DNA of 64,000 bases from Bradyrhizobium diazoefficiens (GTDB taxonomy: Bacteria; Pseudomonadota; Alphaproteobacteria; Rhizobiales; Xanthobacteraceae): positions 2,108,001 to 2,172,000 of the forward strand of contig NZ_JAENXS010000002.1 in the NCBI RefSeq assembly GCF_016612535.1, given 5' to 3'. Positions 8,229 to 17,529 of this stretch are shown one piece after another; position 1 is the first letter of the stretch, and each line of letters begins with the position of its first letter. The position numbers and the translations under genes are program-made. The notes beneath the pieces were generated by a model that saw nothing but the letters and a program-made list of their open reading frames with translations, made no database searches and was not told the DNA's origin.

Positions 8229-8570
8229 ATGCAAATTCCGCATCAGGCACTTTTGCTCCGCATCTTCATCGGCGAGGAGGACGATTTCGAGGGTAAGCCG
8301 CTCTACGAAGCGATCGTGATGAAGGCGCGCGAAAACCATCTCGCCGGAGCCACGGTGCTGCGCGGGCCGATGGGGTTCGGCAAGTCGAGCCGCATGCACA
8401 CCTCGAAAATCCTGCGGCTGTCGGAAGATCTGCCGCTGGTGATCGAGATCGTCGACGGCGAGGACAGCATCAACGCATTCCTGCCCATCCTGGATGGCAT
8501 GATGTCGAGCGGGTTGATCACCTTGGAGAAGGTGCAGGTCCTGCAATATGGTGAGAAGGCCGTGCCCTGA
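8229..8570 (+). CDS. DUF190 protein linked to CrcB
   Basis: 113 residues; ATG at 8229, two bases after the crcB stop. It matches DUF190 (LLRIFIGEEDDFEGKPLYEAI, the hallmark start, and AGATVLRGPMGFG). DUF190 has a PII-like ferredoxin fold and is often encoded next to crcB. It may regulate the channel, but this has not been shown. It is the last gene of the riboswitch operon. Confidence 0.9.
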   Translation: MQIPHQALLLRIFIGEEDDFEGKPLYEAIVMKARENHLAGATVLRGPMGFGKSSRMHTSKILRLSEDLPLVIEIVDGEDSINAFLPILDGMMSSGLITLEKVQVLQYGEKAVP

Positions 8571-8614
8571 GCGCTGCGCGGCTGAAACCTCGGGGCCGGG
8601 CGTTCGGGAAGCCG

Positions 8615-8920
8615 ATGAACAATACCGTCACCACACCGAAAACGCGGACCAAAACCAAGGTCGAGCGACCGAAGCTGCACAAGGTCATCCTGATCAACGA
8701 CGACTACACGCCGCGTGAGTTCGTCACGATGATCCTCAAGGCCGAATTCCGCATGACCGAGGATCAGGCCTACAAGGTCATGATCACCGCACACAAGCTG
8801 GGCGCCTGCGTGGTCGCAGTGTTCACCAAGGACGTCGCCGAAACCAAAGCGACGCGTGCCACTGACGCCGCCCGCACCAAGGGCTACCCGCTGCTGTTCA
8901 CGACGGAGCCGGAGGAATAG
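8615..8920 (+). CDS. clpS: ATP-dependent Clp protease adaptor ClpS
   Basis: 101 residues. The ClpS core is clear: VILINDDYTPREFV (residues 28-41), the DD pair and the later H-x-x-G (AHKLGACVVAVF) that form the N-degron pocket. ClpS delivers N-end-rule substrates to ClpAP. No clpA lies next to it, as is usual for the second ClpS of alphaproteobacteria. It begins 44 bp after DUF190. Confidence 0.92.
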   Translation: MNNTVTTPKTRTKTKVERPKLHKVILINDDYTPREFVTMILKAEFRMTEDQAYKVMITAHKLGACVVAVFTKDVAETKATRATDAARTKGYPLLFTTEPEE

Positions 8921-8965
8921 GGCACCCTGCTTGAAAGTCATCGCTCGAGGCGTTCTGGTCGCAAT

Positions 8966-9394
8966 TTACTTCAGTTTGGCAAAGACCTTGGTGAACTCCG
9001 GAAGCCGCAACCTTCGCTTCTCCTCCTGGTATTTGGATTCATTGAAAGGGCCGCTCACGGAAACCCGCACACTAACGTCCCGCTCATTTGCCTTTCGCGC
9101 GATATAGTAGAACTCCGTGATAGAGCGGTCCGGTGCCTCTCCCAATTTACATGGATGGCGAGCGAACACAATGTACTGAGCGTTCGCGCCGGCCTGAAAG
9201 ACCGTAGGACCCGGAAGGCCATCGCTGACGCAATCTCCCTGGGTTTCGATAGAACGGCAAAGCATCATGTCTTCGTCGGTGTCGATGGCGACCAGACGAT
9301 AAGGTCCATCGATCGCTGCGTCCTCAACGAATCCGCAAGCAGCCAGGCACAACAGGATCGCCAGGCTCGCCCATCGCTTCACATGCGAGATCAT
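8966..9394 (-). CDS. Small predicted lipoprotein
   Basis: 142 residues with a lipoprotein signal peptide (lipobox LAAC, Cys near residue 20). The mature domain has four further Cys residues (MMLC, GDC, HPC) that could pair. The family is not recognised. It starts 9 bp after the cyclase stop on the same strand, so it is probably co-transcribed with it. Confidence 0.7.
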   Translation of the reverse strand: MISHVKRWASLAILLCLAACGFVEDAAIDGPYRLVAIDTDEDMMLCRSIETQGDCVSDGLPGPTVFQAGANAQYIVFARHPCKLGEAPDRSITEFYYIARKANERDVSVRVSVSGPFNESKYQEEKRRLRLPEFTKVFAKLK

Positions 9395-9403
9395 GATTTG
9401 ACG

Positions 9404-10594
9404 TTACGCCATCACCACTGGCGTCTCCTCCGCAAGCCCATACACACGCTGCGCCTTGGAAAATCCGGCGATCGGAAAATCGCCGAGATCGCGCCAGTCG
9501 TGATGGCAGAAGCTTGCGAAGACCTCCGACGCGACGACGGTCCTCCCCAGGCGACCCGCGATCTTCTCCATCCTGGCTGCAAGATTGACGGCGGGGCCGA
9601 TGCAGGTGAAGTCGAGCCGGTTGCCGCCGCCGATATTGCCGTAGAGGATGCTGCCGACATGCAGCGCAACGCCGAAGCGGAAGCGCTCGACGACGTCGCC
9701 GACGGGATGCGCGAGCGCATCGACGCTGGCGCGGGCCTCGCGTGCCGCTTCCAGCACACGCACGCAGACTTGGGCGGCATCGCCGACATATTCGTCGATC
9801 GGGAACACCGCGAGCAGGCCGTCGCCCATGAACTTCAGGACCTCGCCGCCATGGGCGCGGATCGCGGTGACCTGGCAGTCGAAATAGCGATTGAGGATCT
9901 CGACCACCGTCTCGGCCGGCAGCCGGTCCGACAGCGCGGTGAAGCCGCGCAAATCCGACAGCCAGATCGCGGCCTGCATGGTGTCATTGTGGCCGCGGCG
10001 GATCTGGCCGCCGAGGATGCGCTCGCCGGCCCGATTTCCCACATAGGTGTCGAGCAACGTCGCGGCGGTGCGGCGCAGGGTGACGATCTCGCTGACGCGC
10101 GCGAGCGGCGCCACGATGGAACGGATCGTCGCGATGTCGTCATCGCTGAAGCCGCCGGGATGCCGCGTGGTCCAGCTGATCGCGTGAATCGAGCCGTCGA
10201 GAAACCGCATCGGCGTTGCGATGTAATCCGTGACACCCTCGGCGCGCATGTCCTCCAGGAACGGAAAGCGCCTGGTGTCGACATCGTTGATGCGCCCCCT
10301 GACCTCCAGCCCCTCCTCGAACACGATGCGAAGCGGGCTGCGGGCGAATTCGGGCGTATCCAGGATCTCGAAATCGACGGTGCCGATCTCGACCTCCTCG
10401 CCCTGCCGCCAGATGAAGTTGCGGCCGAAGATCTCGGGATGCAGCGTGCGGATGAAGACGCCGAACCGCCACAGCGGCAGGCCGGCCGCGACCAGCTGCT
10501 CGCAGGCGTCGGCAATCATCTCGGCCGACCCCCGCGACGACCTGGCGCCGTCGATCAGCCAGTTGATGATGCGCTGGAGCTCGGAATTCCGCAT
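9404..10594 (-). CDS. Class III adenylate/guanylate cyclase
   Basis: 396 residues, soluble. The N-terminal ~180 residues form a GAF-like or unknown sensory region. The C-terminal catalytic domain has metal-binding D214 (LSDLRGFT) and D258 (KFMGDG), K254 and D328 (LDFTCIG) as purine-selecting residues, and N337/R341 (VNLAARME) as transition-state residues. The K/D pair favours ATP, so cAMP is the expected product. The gene is followed on the same strand by a lipoprotein gene. Confidence 0.88.
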   Translation of the reverse strand: MRNSELQRIINWLIDGARSSRGSAEMIADACEQLVAAGLPLWRFGVFIRTLHPEIFGRNFIWRQGEEVEIGTVDFEILDTPEFARSPLRIVFEEGLEVRGRINDVDTRRFPFLEDMRAEGVTDYIATPMRFLDGSIHAISWTTRHPGGFSDDDIATIRSIVAPLARVSEIVTLRRTAATLLDTYVGNRAGERILGGQIRRGHNDTMQAAIWLSDLRGFTALSDRLPAETVVEILNRYFDCQVTAIRAHGGEVLKFMGDGLLAVFPIDEYVGDAAQVCVRVLEAAREARASVDALAHPVGDVVERFRFGVALHVGSILYGNIGGGNRLDFTCIGPAVNLAARMEKIAGRLGRTVVASEVFASFCHHDWRDLGDFPIAGFSKAQRVYGLAEETPVVMA

Positions 10595-10679
10595 GCGTGC
10601 ATTTGCCGACGAAGTTGTGGAATCGTCAAGCTGCGCGGTGGGCTAGTACCGCGACACAAAAGCTTCAAGCAAGAGTTCT

Positions 10680-10706
10680 TCACCTCTCCCCGACGGGGAG
10701 AGGTGA
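10680..10706. terminator. Perfect hairpin downstream of aroC
   Basis: A 12-bp perfect inverted repeat (TCACCTCTCCCC and its complement) over a GAC loop, between aroC and the cyclase gene. It can act as a terminator for the minus-strand aroC transcript but also has the look of a rhizobial palindromic repeat; a similar core (CTCTCCCGC-GCGGGAGAG) recurs at 36.97, 37.09 and 38.99 kb. Confidence 0.6.
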
Positions 10707-10719
10707 AGAGACGATTGCG

Positions 10720-11808
10720 CTATCGCCCCACCTGCCCGCGATCCCGGATGAAGTGATCCGCCAGCACACAGGCCATCATGGCCTCTCCGACTGGGACGGC
10801 GCGGATGCCGACGCAGGGGTCGTGGCGGCCCTTGGTCATGATCTCGGTATCGGCGCCGTTGCGATCGACCGTCAGACGCGGTTGCAGGATCGACGAGGTC
10901 GGCTTCACCGCGAAGCGGACCACCACCGGCTGCCCCGTGGAGATGCCGCCCAGAATGCCGCCGGCGTGGTTGGACAGGAAGCGCGTGCCGTCATTGCCGG
11001 TGCGCATCTCGTCGGCGTTCTCTTCGCCGGTGAGTTCGGCCGCGCCAAAGCCGGCGCCGATCTCGACGCCCTTCACGGCATTGATGGTCATCATGGCGCC
11101 CGCGAGATCGGAATCGAGTTTCGCGTAGATCGGCGCGCCGAGGCCGGCCGGCACGCCTTCCGCAACGATTTCGAGCACCGCGCCGATCGAGGAGCCGCTC
11201 TTGCGGATGCCGTCGAGATAGATCTCGAAGAACGCGGCCTTGTCCTTGTCCGGACAGAAGAACGGATTCTTGGCGACCTCGTCCCAGTCCCACTTGGCGC
11301 GATCGATCTTGTGCGGACCCATCTGCACCAGCGCGCCGCGCACTTTGACGTCGGGCAGCACTTTTCGCGCGATGGCGCCAGCGGCAACGCGGGTGGCGGT
11401 CTCGCGCGCCGAGGAACGGCCGCCGCCGCGGTAGTCGCGCAGGCCGTACTTCGCCTCATAGGTGAAGTCGGCATGGCCCGGGCGAAACTTGTCCTTGATC
11501 TCCGAATAGTCCTTCGAGCGCTGGTCGGTGTTCTCGATCAGGAGCCCGATCGGGGTGCCCGTCGTCACCTGCACGCCGGTTTCGGGGTGCGCCATCACGC
11601 CGGACAGGATTTTGACCTGGTCCGGCTCCTGGCGCTGGGTGGTGAAGCGCGACTGGCCCGGCTTGCGACGATCGAGGTCCTGCTGGATGTCGGCCTCGGT
11701 GAGCGGGATCATCGGCGGGCAGCCATCGACCACGCAGCCGATCGCCACCCCGTGGCTCTCGCCAAAGGTAGTGACGCGGAACATGTGGCCGAAGGTGTTG
11801 AAGGACAT
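10720..11808 (-). CDS. aroC: Chorismate synthase
   Basis: 362 residues, full length for the family. It converts EPSP to chorismate using reduced FMN, the last step of the shikimate pathway. Signatures include GESHG (near residue 17), FRPGHAD (around 108) and [13 protein letters not shown] (around 125). It is downstream of the fabI and phosphatase genes on the same strand, with 81 bp to the phosphatase stop, so read-through is possible. Confidence 0.97.
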   Translation of the reverse strand: MSFNTFGHMFRVTTFGESHGVAIGCVVDGCPPMIPLTEADIQQDLDRRKPGQSRFTTQRQEPDQVKILSGVMAHPETGVQVTTGTPIGLLIENTDQRSKDYSEIKDKFRPGHADFTYEAKYGLRDYRGGGRSSARETATRVAAGAIARKVLPDVKVRGALVQMGPHKIDRAKWDWDEVAKNPFFCPDKDKAAFFEIYLDGIRKSGSSIGAVLEIVAEGVPAGLGAPIYAKLDSDLAGAMMTINAVKGVEIGAGFGAAELTGEENADEMRTGNDGTRFLSNHAGGILGGISTGQPVVVRFAVKPTSSILQPRLTVDRNGADTEIMTKGRHDPCVGIRAVPVGEAMMACVLADHFIRDRGQVGR

Positions 11809-11889
11809 CGCTGCTCGCTCGGTTCCGGCGTGTGGTAACGCGCGAGGGGCCGGGGGTCAAACCCGCTGCTCTGGAAGGAGCGTCAGAGC

Positions 11890-12489
11890 TTAACGATATC
11901 TGTCCAGCCGACCGTCGCGGAACACGTAGACGGCGCCTTGCTCGATATAGAGCTCGGCGGCGCTCGCCGGTGTCTCCAGGCCGAGCGAGACCATCAGGGC
12001 TCTGCAGGTGCCGCCATGGGCGACGACGACCGTATCGGTCCGGACCTGATCGTACCAGGCGCGCACGCGGACCTGCACATCGGCATAGGTCTCCCCGCCC
12101 TCAGGTCCGACCGTCCATTTGTCGGCGAGGCGCCTGGCATAGATTTCGGGATCGGCCGCTTCGCTCTCGGCCAGCGTCAGCCCTTCCCAGGCGCCGTAGC
12201 CGATCTCACGCAGGCGATCATCCAGCGCATAGTCCGCCACCGGCAGCTCAAGCCTGCCGCGCGCGAGTTCCATGGTCTGGCGCGCCCGGCCGAGCGGGCT
12301 GGACACATAGGGCAGCGCTGCCTTGTCCTTACCATCGCGCTTGAGGAGGTCGGCCAAGATACCACCTGCCTGCTCGGCCTGGCCGCGGCCGCGCGCGTTC
12401 AGCGGAATGTCTCTGGTGCCCTGAAGCCGCCCAAGCGCATTCCACTCGGTCTCGCCGTGGCGAAGATAATAGATCGCGGGCGCGGGCAT
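11890..12489 (-). CDS. Histidine phosphatase family protein
   Basis: 199 residues. The N-terminus carries the phosphohistidine motif LRHGETEWN (residues 9-17), and VVAHGGTCRAL (around 156) supplies the second catalytic His. Such enzymes dephosphorylate small metabolites or proteins; the substrate is not evident. The gene starts 12 bp after the fabI stop and is probably in the same transcript. Confidence 0.9.
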   Translation of the reverse strand: MPAPAIYYLRHGETEWNALGRLQGTRDIPLNARGRGQAEQAGGILADLLKRDGKDKAALPYVSSPLGRARQTMELARGRLELPVADYALDDRLREIGYGAWEGLTLAESEAADPEIYARRLADKWTVGPEGGETYADVQVRVRAWYDQVRTDTVVVAHGGTCRALMVSLGLETPASAAELYIEQGAVYVFRDGRLDRYR

Positions 12490-12501
12490 TCCGGTTGAAA
12501 A

Positions 12502-13329
12502 TCAGTTCTTGCCGCCGAACGAAATGTCCGGCGCGTCCGGCCGTTTCATGCCGAGCACGTGATAGCCGGAATCGACGTGATGCACCTCGCCGGTGACGCC
12601 GCGCGAGAGATCAGAGAGGAAATACAGCGCGCTGCCGCCGACGTCCTCGGTCGAGACGTTGCGCCGCATCGGCGCATTGTTCTCATTCCATTTCAGGATA
12701 TAGCGGAAGTCGCCGATGCCCGACGCCGCGAGCGTCTTGATCGGCCCCGCGGAGATCGCATTGACGCGAATGTTCTTCTCGCCGAGATCGGCGGCGAGAT
12801 AGCGCACGCTGGCCTCGAGTGCCGCCTTCGCCACACCCATGACGTTGTAATGCGGCATCCACTTCTCGGCGCCGTAATAGGAGAGCGTGATCAGCGATCC
12901 GCCGTCGGTCATCAGTTTCTCGGCGCGCTGCGCCACCGCCGTGAACGAATAGCAGGAGATCAGCATCGACTTGGAAAAATTCTCCTGCGTGGTGTCGACA
13001 TAGCGGCCGTCGAGCTGCTCGCCATAAGCGATCGCATGCACCAGAAAATCGATCTTGCCCCACTTCTCCTGCAACACAGCGAAAGCCGCGTCGATGGTCG
13101 CGGCATCGGTGACGTCGCAATGGCCGAGCACGAGCCCGCCGATCTCGGCGGCGAGCGGCTCGACGCGCTTCTTCAGCGCATCGCCCTGATAGGTGAAGGC
13201 GAGCTCGGCGCCGGCGGCGTGGCATGCCTTGGCGATGCCCCAGGCGATCGAGCGGTTGTTGGCAAGGCCCAGGATCACCCCGCGCTTGCCTTGCATCAGT
13301 CTCTGCATCAGACCTGAATTCTGCGCCAT
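12502..13329 (-). CDS. fabI: Enoyl-ACP reductase (NADH)
   Basis: 275 residues. It reduces trans-2-enoyl-ACP in fatty-acid elongation. The variant nucleotide-binding motif GLANNRSIAWGIA (around 35-47) and the YNVMGVAK catalytic pattern (Tyr-x6-Lys) are those of FabI rather than ordinary SDRs. ATG at 13329 is preferred over an upstream codon because AGGACG lies at a proper distance. Alphaproteobacteria often carry more than one FabI; other copies cannot be judged here. Confidence 0.95.
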   Translation of the reverse strand: MAQNSGLMQRLMQGKRGVILGLANNRSIAWGIAKACHAAGAELAFTYQGDALKKRVEPLAAEIGGLVLGHCDVTDAATIDAAFAVLQEKWGKIDFLVHAIAYGEQLDGRYVDTTQENFSKSMLISCYSFTAVAQRAEKLMTDGGSLITLSYYGAEKWMPHYNVMGVAKAALEASVRYLAADLGEKNIRVNAISAGPIKTLAASGIGDFRYILKWNENNAPMRRNVSTEDVGGSALYFLSDLSRGVTGEVHHVDSGYHVLGMKRPDAPDISFGGKN

Positions 13330-13427
13330 CTGCGAACGTCCTGTAGCTCTCGTTAAGGTCTGGAGGTACACCAGCCCTCCCCTGCGGTACAGTCCTAATA
13401 CGCTGCGTTAACGCTGTTTCGAGCGCC

Positions 13428-13452
13428 GGAATAGCCGTTCCGTTCGGGTGTT
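13428..13452 (+). promoter_or_regulatory. Candidate ECF-type promoter of the sigma-factor gene
   Basis: GGAAT (13428-13432) and TGTT (13449-13452) are separated by 16 bp, 48 bp before the sigma-factor start. The -35 begins with the GGAA typical of ECF promoters and would fit autoregulation. The match is short and the call tentative. Confidence 0.35.
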
Positions 13453-13499
13453 ATGATGATTATGGCGCTTGCGCCGAACGGCAGGACATCAAAGACGGC

Positions 13500-13988
13500 A
13501 TGAGTGCGTTTCGCCAGAGTGTGGAAGCCATGATCCCGGCGTTGCGCCGCTACGCTCGCGCGCTGACGCGCGACGCAGATGCGGCCGACGATCTGGTGCA
13601 GGACACGCTGGTTCGTGCGTTGCGTTCGGAGCGATTGTTTCTCGGAGGCGACGTCAGGAGCTGGCTCTACACGATCCTGACCAACCTCAACAAGAACCGG
13701 CGGCGCTCGCTGGCAAGGCGTCCGCAATTCATGCAGCTGACCGAGAACAACCCGGATGCCAGCGGGACGGAGGCTGAAGGGCGCGACATCGAGAGGGCGC
13801 TCTCGACGCTGGTCGAGGAGCAACGCTCGGTGCTGCTGCTGGTGATGCTGGAGGACATGAGCTACCGCGAGGTCGCCGACATCCAGGGCGTGCCGATCGG
13901 CACCGTCATGTCCCGCCTGGCGCGGGCGAGAGCCCACGTTAAAGCGTCGCTGGAGGGTCAGCGCCCGGCGCTCAGACGGGTGAAATGA
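13500..13988 (+). CDS. ECF-family RNA polymerase sigma factor
   Basis: 162 residues. Region 2 contains DADAADDLVQDTLVRAL (around 26-42) and SWLYTILTN; region 4 contains EDMSYREVADIQGVPIGTV, the HTH that reads the -35. A membrane anti-sigma gene follows, so activity is probably released by a signal at the envelope. It is not EcfG by context, since phyR and nepR are absent nearby. Confidence 0.92.
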   Translation: MSAFRQSVEAMIPALRRYARALTRDADAADDLVQDTLVRALRSERLFLGGDVRSWLYTILTNLNKNRRRSLARRPQFMQLTENNPDASGTEAEGRDIERALSTLVEEQRSVLLLVMLEDMSYREVADIQGVPIGTVMSRLARARAHVKASLEGQRPALRRVK

Positions 13989-14094
13989 TGGCAAGATTGA
14001 TGCATCGCGCATGCCGCGTCTCCTGCACGGAGACAGAAGCAGCGCAGGTGAACCGCGTAAGATTTTTTGGGCCGCAGAGCCAGAGACGACCGAT

Positions 14095-14868
14095 ATGAAC
14101 GACCGCAATATTCCCGTGACCGAAGACGAGCTGCACGCCTATGTCGATGGCGAGCTGCCGGCCGAGCGCCGCACCGACATCGAGGCCTGGCTGGCCACCC
14201 ACCCTGATGATGCCGAGCGGGTGCAATCCTGGCGTACCATGGCCGAGATGCTGCACGCGCGTTACGACTCTGTTGCCCAGGAGCCGGTGCCGGCCCGGCT
14301 GGAGCTCGAGCGGCTCGAGCGCCGTCCGCGGCAATGGCTCTACGGCGCGGTCGCGGCTACGCTGGTGGCCTTCGTCGCCGGCGGCGCGGCCGGCTGGGTC
14401 GCGCATGGCGCCGCCAACGCGCCCTCGACCTTCCAGAGCTTTACGACGGACGCGCTCGACGCCCACCGCCTCTATGTCGTCGAGGTCCGCCATCCCGTCG
14501 AGGTCGGCGGCAACGAGCGCGACCATCTCCAGGCCTGGCTGACCAGGCGCTGCGGCTGGACCGTGTTCGCGCCCAATCTGGAGGCGAGCGGGCTGAAACT
14601 CGTCGGCGGCCGGCTGCTGCCGGGGCCGAATGGGCCTGCGTCCTTCCTGATGTATGAGGGCGCCTCGGGCGAGCGCTACACCATCTACACCGCCAAGACC
14701 GAAAGCGACGCAACACAGATGCGCTACGCCAAGGAGGACAAGGACGGCGCGCTGTTCTGGGCCGACCGCGGCGTCGGCTACGTCGTCAGCGGCGGCGGCA
14801 GCGACCGTGACCGGCTGACCAAAGTGGCGCAGGCCGTCTACGACCAGGCAGAGAAACACGGCGGTTAG
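14095..14868 (+). CDS. Membrane anti-sigma factor
   Basis: 257 residues from ATG at 14095. The N-terminal cytosolic part has the anti-sigma zinc-finger-like shape (EDELHAYVDGELPAERR, residues 9-25) but without the full His-Cys set. One membrane segment (about 82-104, AAATLVAFVAGGAAG region) is followed by a large extracytoplasmic domain. It should sequester the ECF factor encoded 106 bp upstream. Operonic pairing of this kind is a family hallmark. Confidence 0.85.
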   Translation: MNDRNIPVTEDELHAYVDGELPAERRTDIEAWLATHPDDAERVQSWRTMAEMLHARYDSVAQEPVPARLELERLERRPRQWLYGAVAATLVAFVAGGAAGWVAHGAANAPSTFQSFTTDALDAHRLYVVEVRHPVEVGGNERDHLQAWLTRRCGWTVFAPNLEASGLKLVGGRLLPGPNGPASFLMYEGASGERYTIYTAKTESDATQMRYAKEDKDGALFWADRGVGYVVSGGGSDRDRLTKVAQAVYDQAEKHGG

Positions 14869-15183
14869 ACAACCGCACAAACGCAGTGCCTCGATTCCGA
14901 CATTGAAAATTTGGAATCAAGACATGTGTGCGTCTCATTATCGCACCGGGTGATCACGCGAATATGAGCGGCGTTCGATCCGCCGATCGACGCGGGCGGC
15001 CTCGATTGGGGTTTTTGGTACCGCGCTGGTCCCCCTCTCGAGGCCGCACCTTTTTATCGGCTGTCCGCCGGACAGCCGACGCGTCGAGCGTCGAAGCGCT
15101 ACCACGCTTCACGTGTATGATGAGCATCATCCGTTGGGAGATGCGCTAGGCCTTTAGGAGAACCCCTTCAGTTCGATCTCGCC
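14869..15183. other. Intergenic region, no gene seen
   Basis: 315 bp between the convergent anti-sigma and DnaJ-like genes. It has a small hairpin GGCTGTCC-GCC-GGACAGCC near 15060-15078. No convincing reading frame or RNA gene was found. Confidence 0.5.
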
Positions 15184-16155
15184 CTAACCAAGCCCGCTAC
15201 GTGGATTGTAGGGATGCTGGTCCCGCCACTTTTCCATCAATGCCTCAAGCTCGGCGTCGTTCCCGTCCGGTAGTATAATCCTGATGGTGACGAAGAGATC
15301 CCCGGTTCCGCCGGATTTCGACAATCCCTTGCCTTTGAGGCGGAAGGTGCGCCCGCTGGAGGTGTTCTTCGGGACCGACAATTCCACCGCATTGCCGAGC
15401 GTGGGCACGCGGACCTTGCCGCCGAGCACAGCTTCGTAAAGCGTAACCGGCAAGTCGATCCTGAGATCAGCCCCCTCGACCTTGAAGAACGGATGCGGCG
15501 CGATGCCGATGGTGATCAGGAGATCGCCGGGCGGATGGCCCTGCGCGCTCTCGCCCTGCCCCCGTAGCCGGATCTGCTGGCCTTCGACGACACCCGCCGG
15601 AATCTTGACGTTGAGTTCCTTGCCATTCGGCAGCCGGACGCGCTTCTCGCCACCCTTGACCGCCTCTTCCAACGACACGGACATGGCGACGTTGACGTCG
15701 AGATCGAGCCCGATCCCGCCGGTGTCGAACTCGAACTGGGGATTGCCGCCGGCCCCAGGCCGCGCGCCGCGCGCCGCGCCGCCGAACATGCTGTTGAGGA
15801 TGTCCTCGAAAGCGCCGGCGCCCTGGCCGGGGCCTGCCCCGCCGCTTCGGAACGTATAGCTCTCGAAGCCGCCGGGACCCGCGCCCGCGCGCCCGCGCGG
15901 CCCACCGCCGCCAGGAAAGCCCTGGAAGCGCGGTTTGCCCTCGGCATCGATCTCGCCGCGGTCGAACTGCTTGCGCTTGTCCTCGTCGCCGATGATCTCG
16001 TTGGCCGAATTGATCTCGGAGAAGCGCTCGGCGGCTTTGGCATCACCCTTGTTGTTGTCGGGATGATGCTTCTTGGCCAGCTTGCGATAGGCGCTCTTGA
16101 TCGCGGCAGCGCTGGCGCTCCGCGGCACCCCCAAGACCTCATAGGGGTCGCGCAT
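15184..16155 (-). CDS. DnaJ-family co-chaperone, CbpA type
   Basis: 323 residues. An N-terminal J domain (residues 1-65) has the HPD motif (KKHHPDNN) needed to stimulate DnaK ATPase. A Gly-rich linker follows (about 78-135), then the two-part C-terminal substrate-binding domain (AVKGGEKRVRLPNG, later LYEAVLGGKVRVPT). There is no Cys-rich zinc-binding region, so it is CbpA-like rather than true DnaJ. Confidence 0.93.
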   Translation of the reverse strand: MRDPYEVLGVPRSASAAAIKSAYRKLAKKHHPDNNKGDAKAAERFSEINSANEIIGDEDKRKQFDRGEIDAEGKPRFQGFPGGGGPRGRAGAGPGGFESYTFRSGGAGPGQGAGAFEDILNSMFGGAARGARPGAGGNPQFEFDTGGIGLDLDVNVAMSVSLEEAVKGGEKRVRLPNGKELNVKIPAGVVEGQQIRLRGQGESAQGHPPGDLLITIGIAPHPFFKVEGADLRIDLPVTLYEAVLGGKVRVPTLGNAVELSVPKNTSSGRTFRLKGKGLSKSGGTGDLFVTIRIILPDGNDAELEALMEKWRDQHPYNPRSGLG

Positions 16156-16328
16156 CCGTCACGTCTCCTCTCGGGAATTCCAATCCTGGGAAATCCAAAT
16201 GTTCAAAGGGCTCCCACCCCACCTGAGCCTCATGTGGGGGGAGAGTGGTATTTTTGCAACTAGTCGGGTGAAGCGACCAATTACGATTCTGGCACAATCT
16301 TATCGGAAAACTGGTTCCCAGATCATGC

Positions 16329-16751
16329 TCAGCTCCGCCACGGCTTTAGCGTATGAATCTCCCAACGGCCACGGCTGCTTTGGCAGCCGGCGCCTTGGAG
16401 CCAGCTTTCGGTCGCCCCGTTGACGTAGCTCGCCAGGAAGTCGCGGCACTTGCGACCGTCCTCGGCGGCGTAGGATTGCGCGATCGGCGTCACCGAGCCG
16501 CGCGCGCCGGTTTCCGGATTCTCCCAGTGCTGGCTGGCATCCTTGTCGCCCATGCTCAGCACGTCGGAGGCGGCGTTGCGGGCGAAGGCGAGATCAGACT
16601 CGGTCGGTGCGGCTTCCCTCGCAGGCCGAGCGATCGAACCGGTGAGGTCGCTGTCGTCGGCCTGGGCGTAGGCGTCCGTGCGAGACAGACTGCAGCCGCC
16701 AGCGCCGAGCCCGATCAGAATCATCGTCACGGCAAGGCCCGACAGCCGCAT
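16329..16751 (-). CDS. RT0821/Lpp0805-like surface lipoprotein
   Basis: 140 residues from ATG at 16751, with a lipobox GAGGC. The mature part ends in a conserved pattern (HWENPETGARGSVTP, CRDFLASYVNG, then GxWEIHTL) resembling the RT0821/Lpp0805 family of 17-kDa-like surface antigens. Function unknown; presumably attached to the outer membrane. Divergent from pdxH with 92 bp between. Confidence 0.75.
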   Translation of the reverse strand: MRLSGLAVTMILIGLGAGGCSLSRTDAYAQADDSDLTGSIARPAREAAPTESDLAFARNAASDVLSMGDKDASQHWENPETGARGSVTPIAQSYAAEDGRKCRDFLASYVNGATESWLQGAGCQSSRGRWEIHTLKPWRS

Positions 16752-16843
16752 CGCCGATAGGCCAACGCGTCGCCATACCCTATATAGGGCAGTAGCAGAC
16801 AACAGCGCGCTTTGGGCCGCGGGACGCAATTCGGACTCCAGAC

Positions 16844-17485
16844 ATGACCGACACGACCTCGATGAAACACCAGACACCCTTAACATCCGGTGATTTCACC
16901 GCTGCCGACGAGCCTTTTGCGCTGTTCGAGGCCTGGCTGAACGAGGCGATCAAGAGCGAGCCGAATGATCCCAACGCGATGGCGCTCGCAACCGTCGATC
17001 CGGATGGGCTGCCCGACGTGCGCATGGTGCTGATGAAGGGCTTCGATACCGAGGGTTTCGTGTTCTACAGCCACATCGCGAGCCAGAAGGGCCGCGAACT
17101 CGCCGCAAATCCTAAGGCGGCGTTACTTTTCCACTGGAAGTCGCTGCGCCGACAGGTCCGCATCCGCGGCAACGTGACGCCGGTGACCGATGCCGAGGCC
17201 GACGCCTATTTCGCCACCCGCCCCAAGCAGGCGCAGATCGGCGCCTGGGCGAGCAAGCAGTCGCAAGAGCTGGAGAGCCGCTTCGCCTTCGAGCAGGCCA
17301 TCGCCAAGGTCGCAGCCAAGCACGTCATCGGCGAGGTGCCGCGACCGCCGGGCTGGAGCGGCTGGCGTATCACGCCGGCGCGCATCGAGTTCTGGCACGA
17401 CCGCCCATTCCGCCTGCACGACCGCATTGAATTTCGTCGTGACGCGCCCGGCCAACCATGGTCCAAGACGCGGATGTATCCTTGA
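16844..17485 (+). CDS. pdxH: Pyridoxamine 5'-phosphate oxidase
   Basis: 213 residues. It oxidises PNP or PMP to pyridoxal 5'-phosphate with FMN. FMN- and PLP-contacting segments are recognisable: [10 protein letters not shown] (near 60), [12 protein letters not shown] (near 96), and the C-terminal [10 protein letters not shown]...RLHDR and WSKTRMYP. The length fits the family. An SDR gene follows 44 bp downstream. Confidence 0.96.
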   Translation: MTDTTSMKHQTPLTSGDFTAADEPFALFEAWLNEAIKSEPNDPNAMALATVDPDGLPDVRMVLMKGFDTEGFVFYSHIASQKGRELAANPKAALLFHWKSLRRQVRIRGNVTPVTDAEADAYFATRPKQAQIGAWASKQSQELESRFAFEQAIAKVAAKHVIGEVPRPPGWSGWRITPARIEFWHDRPFRLHDRIEFRRDAPGQPWSKTRMYP

Positions 17486-17529
17486 GCCTTGTCTCGATCT
17501 TTGCCTCGATCTTTGGGCCGACCTGAAAG

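Noticed and set aside
13395..14108. Minus-strand open frame over the sigma-factor gene
   Set aside because: It runs antisense to a well-supported ECF sigma factor and has no signature.
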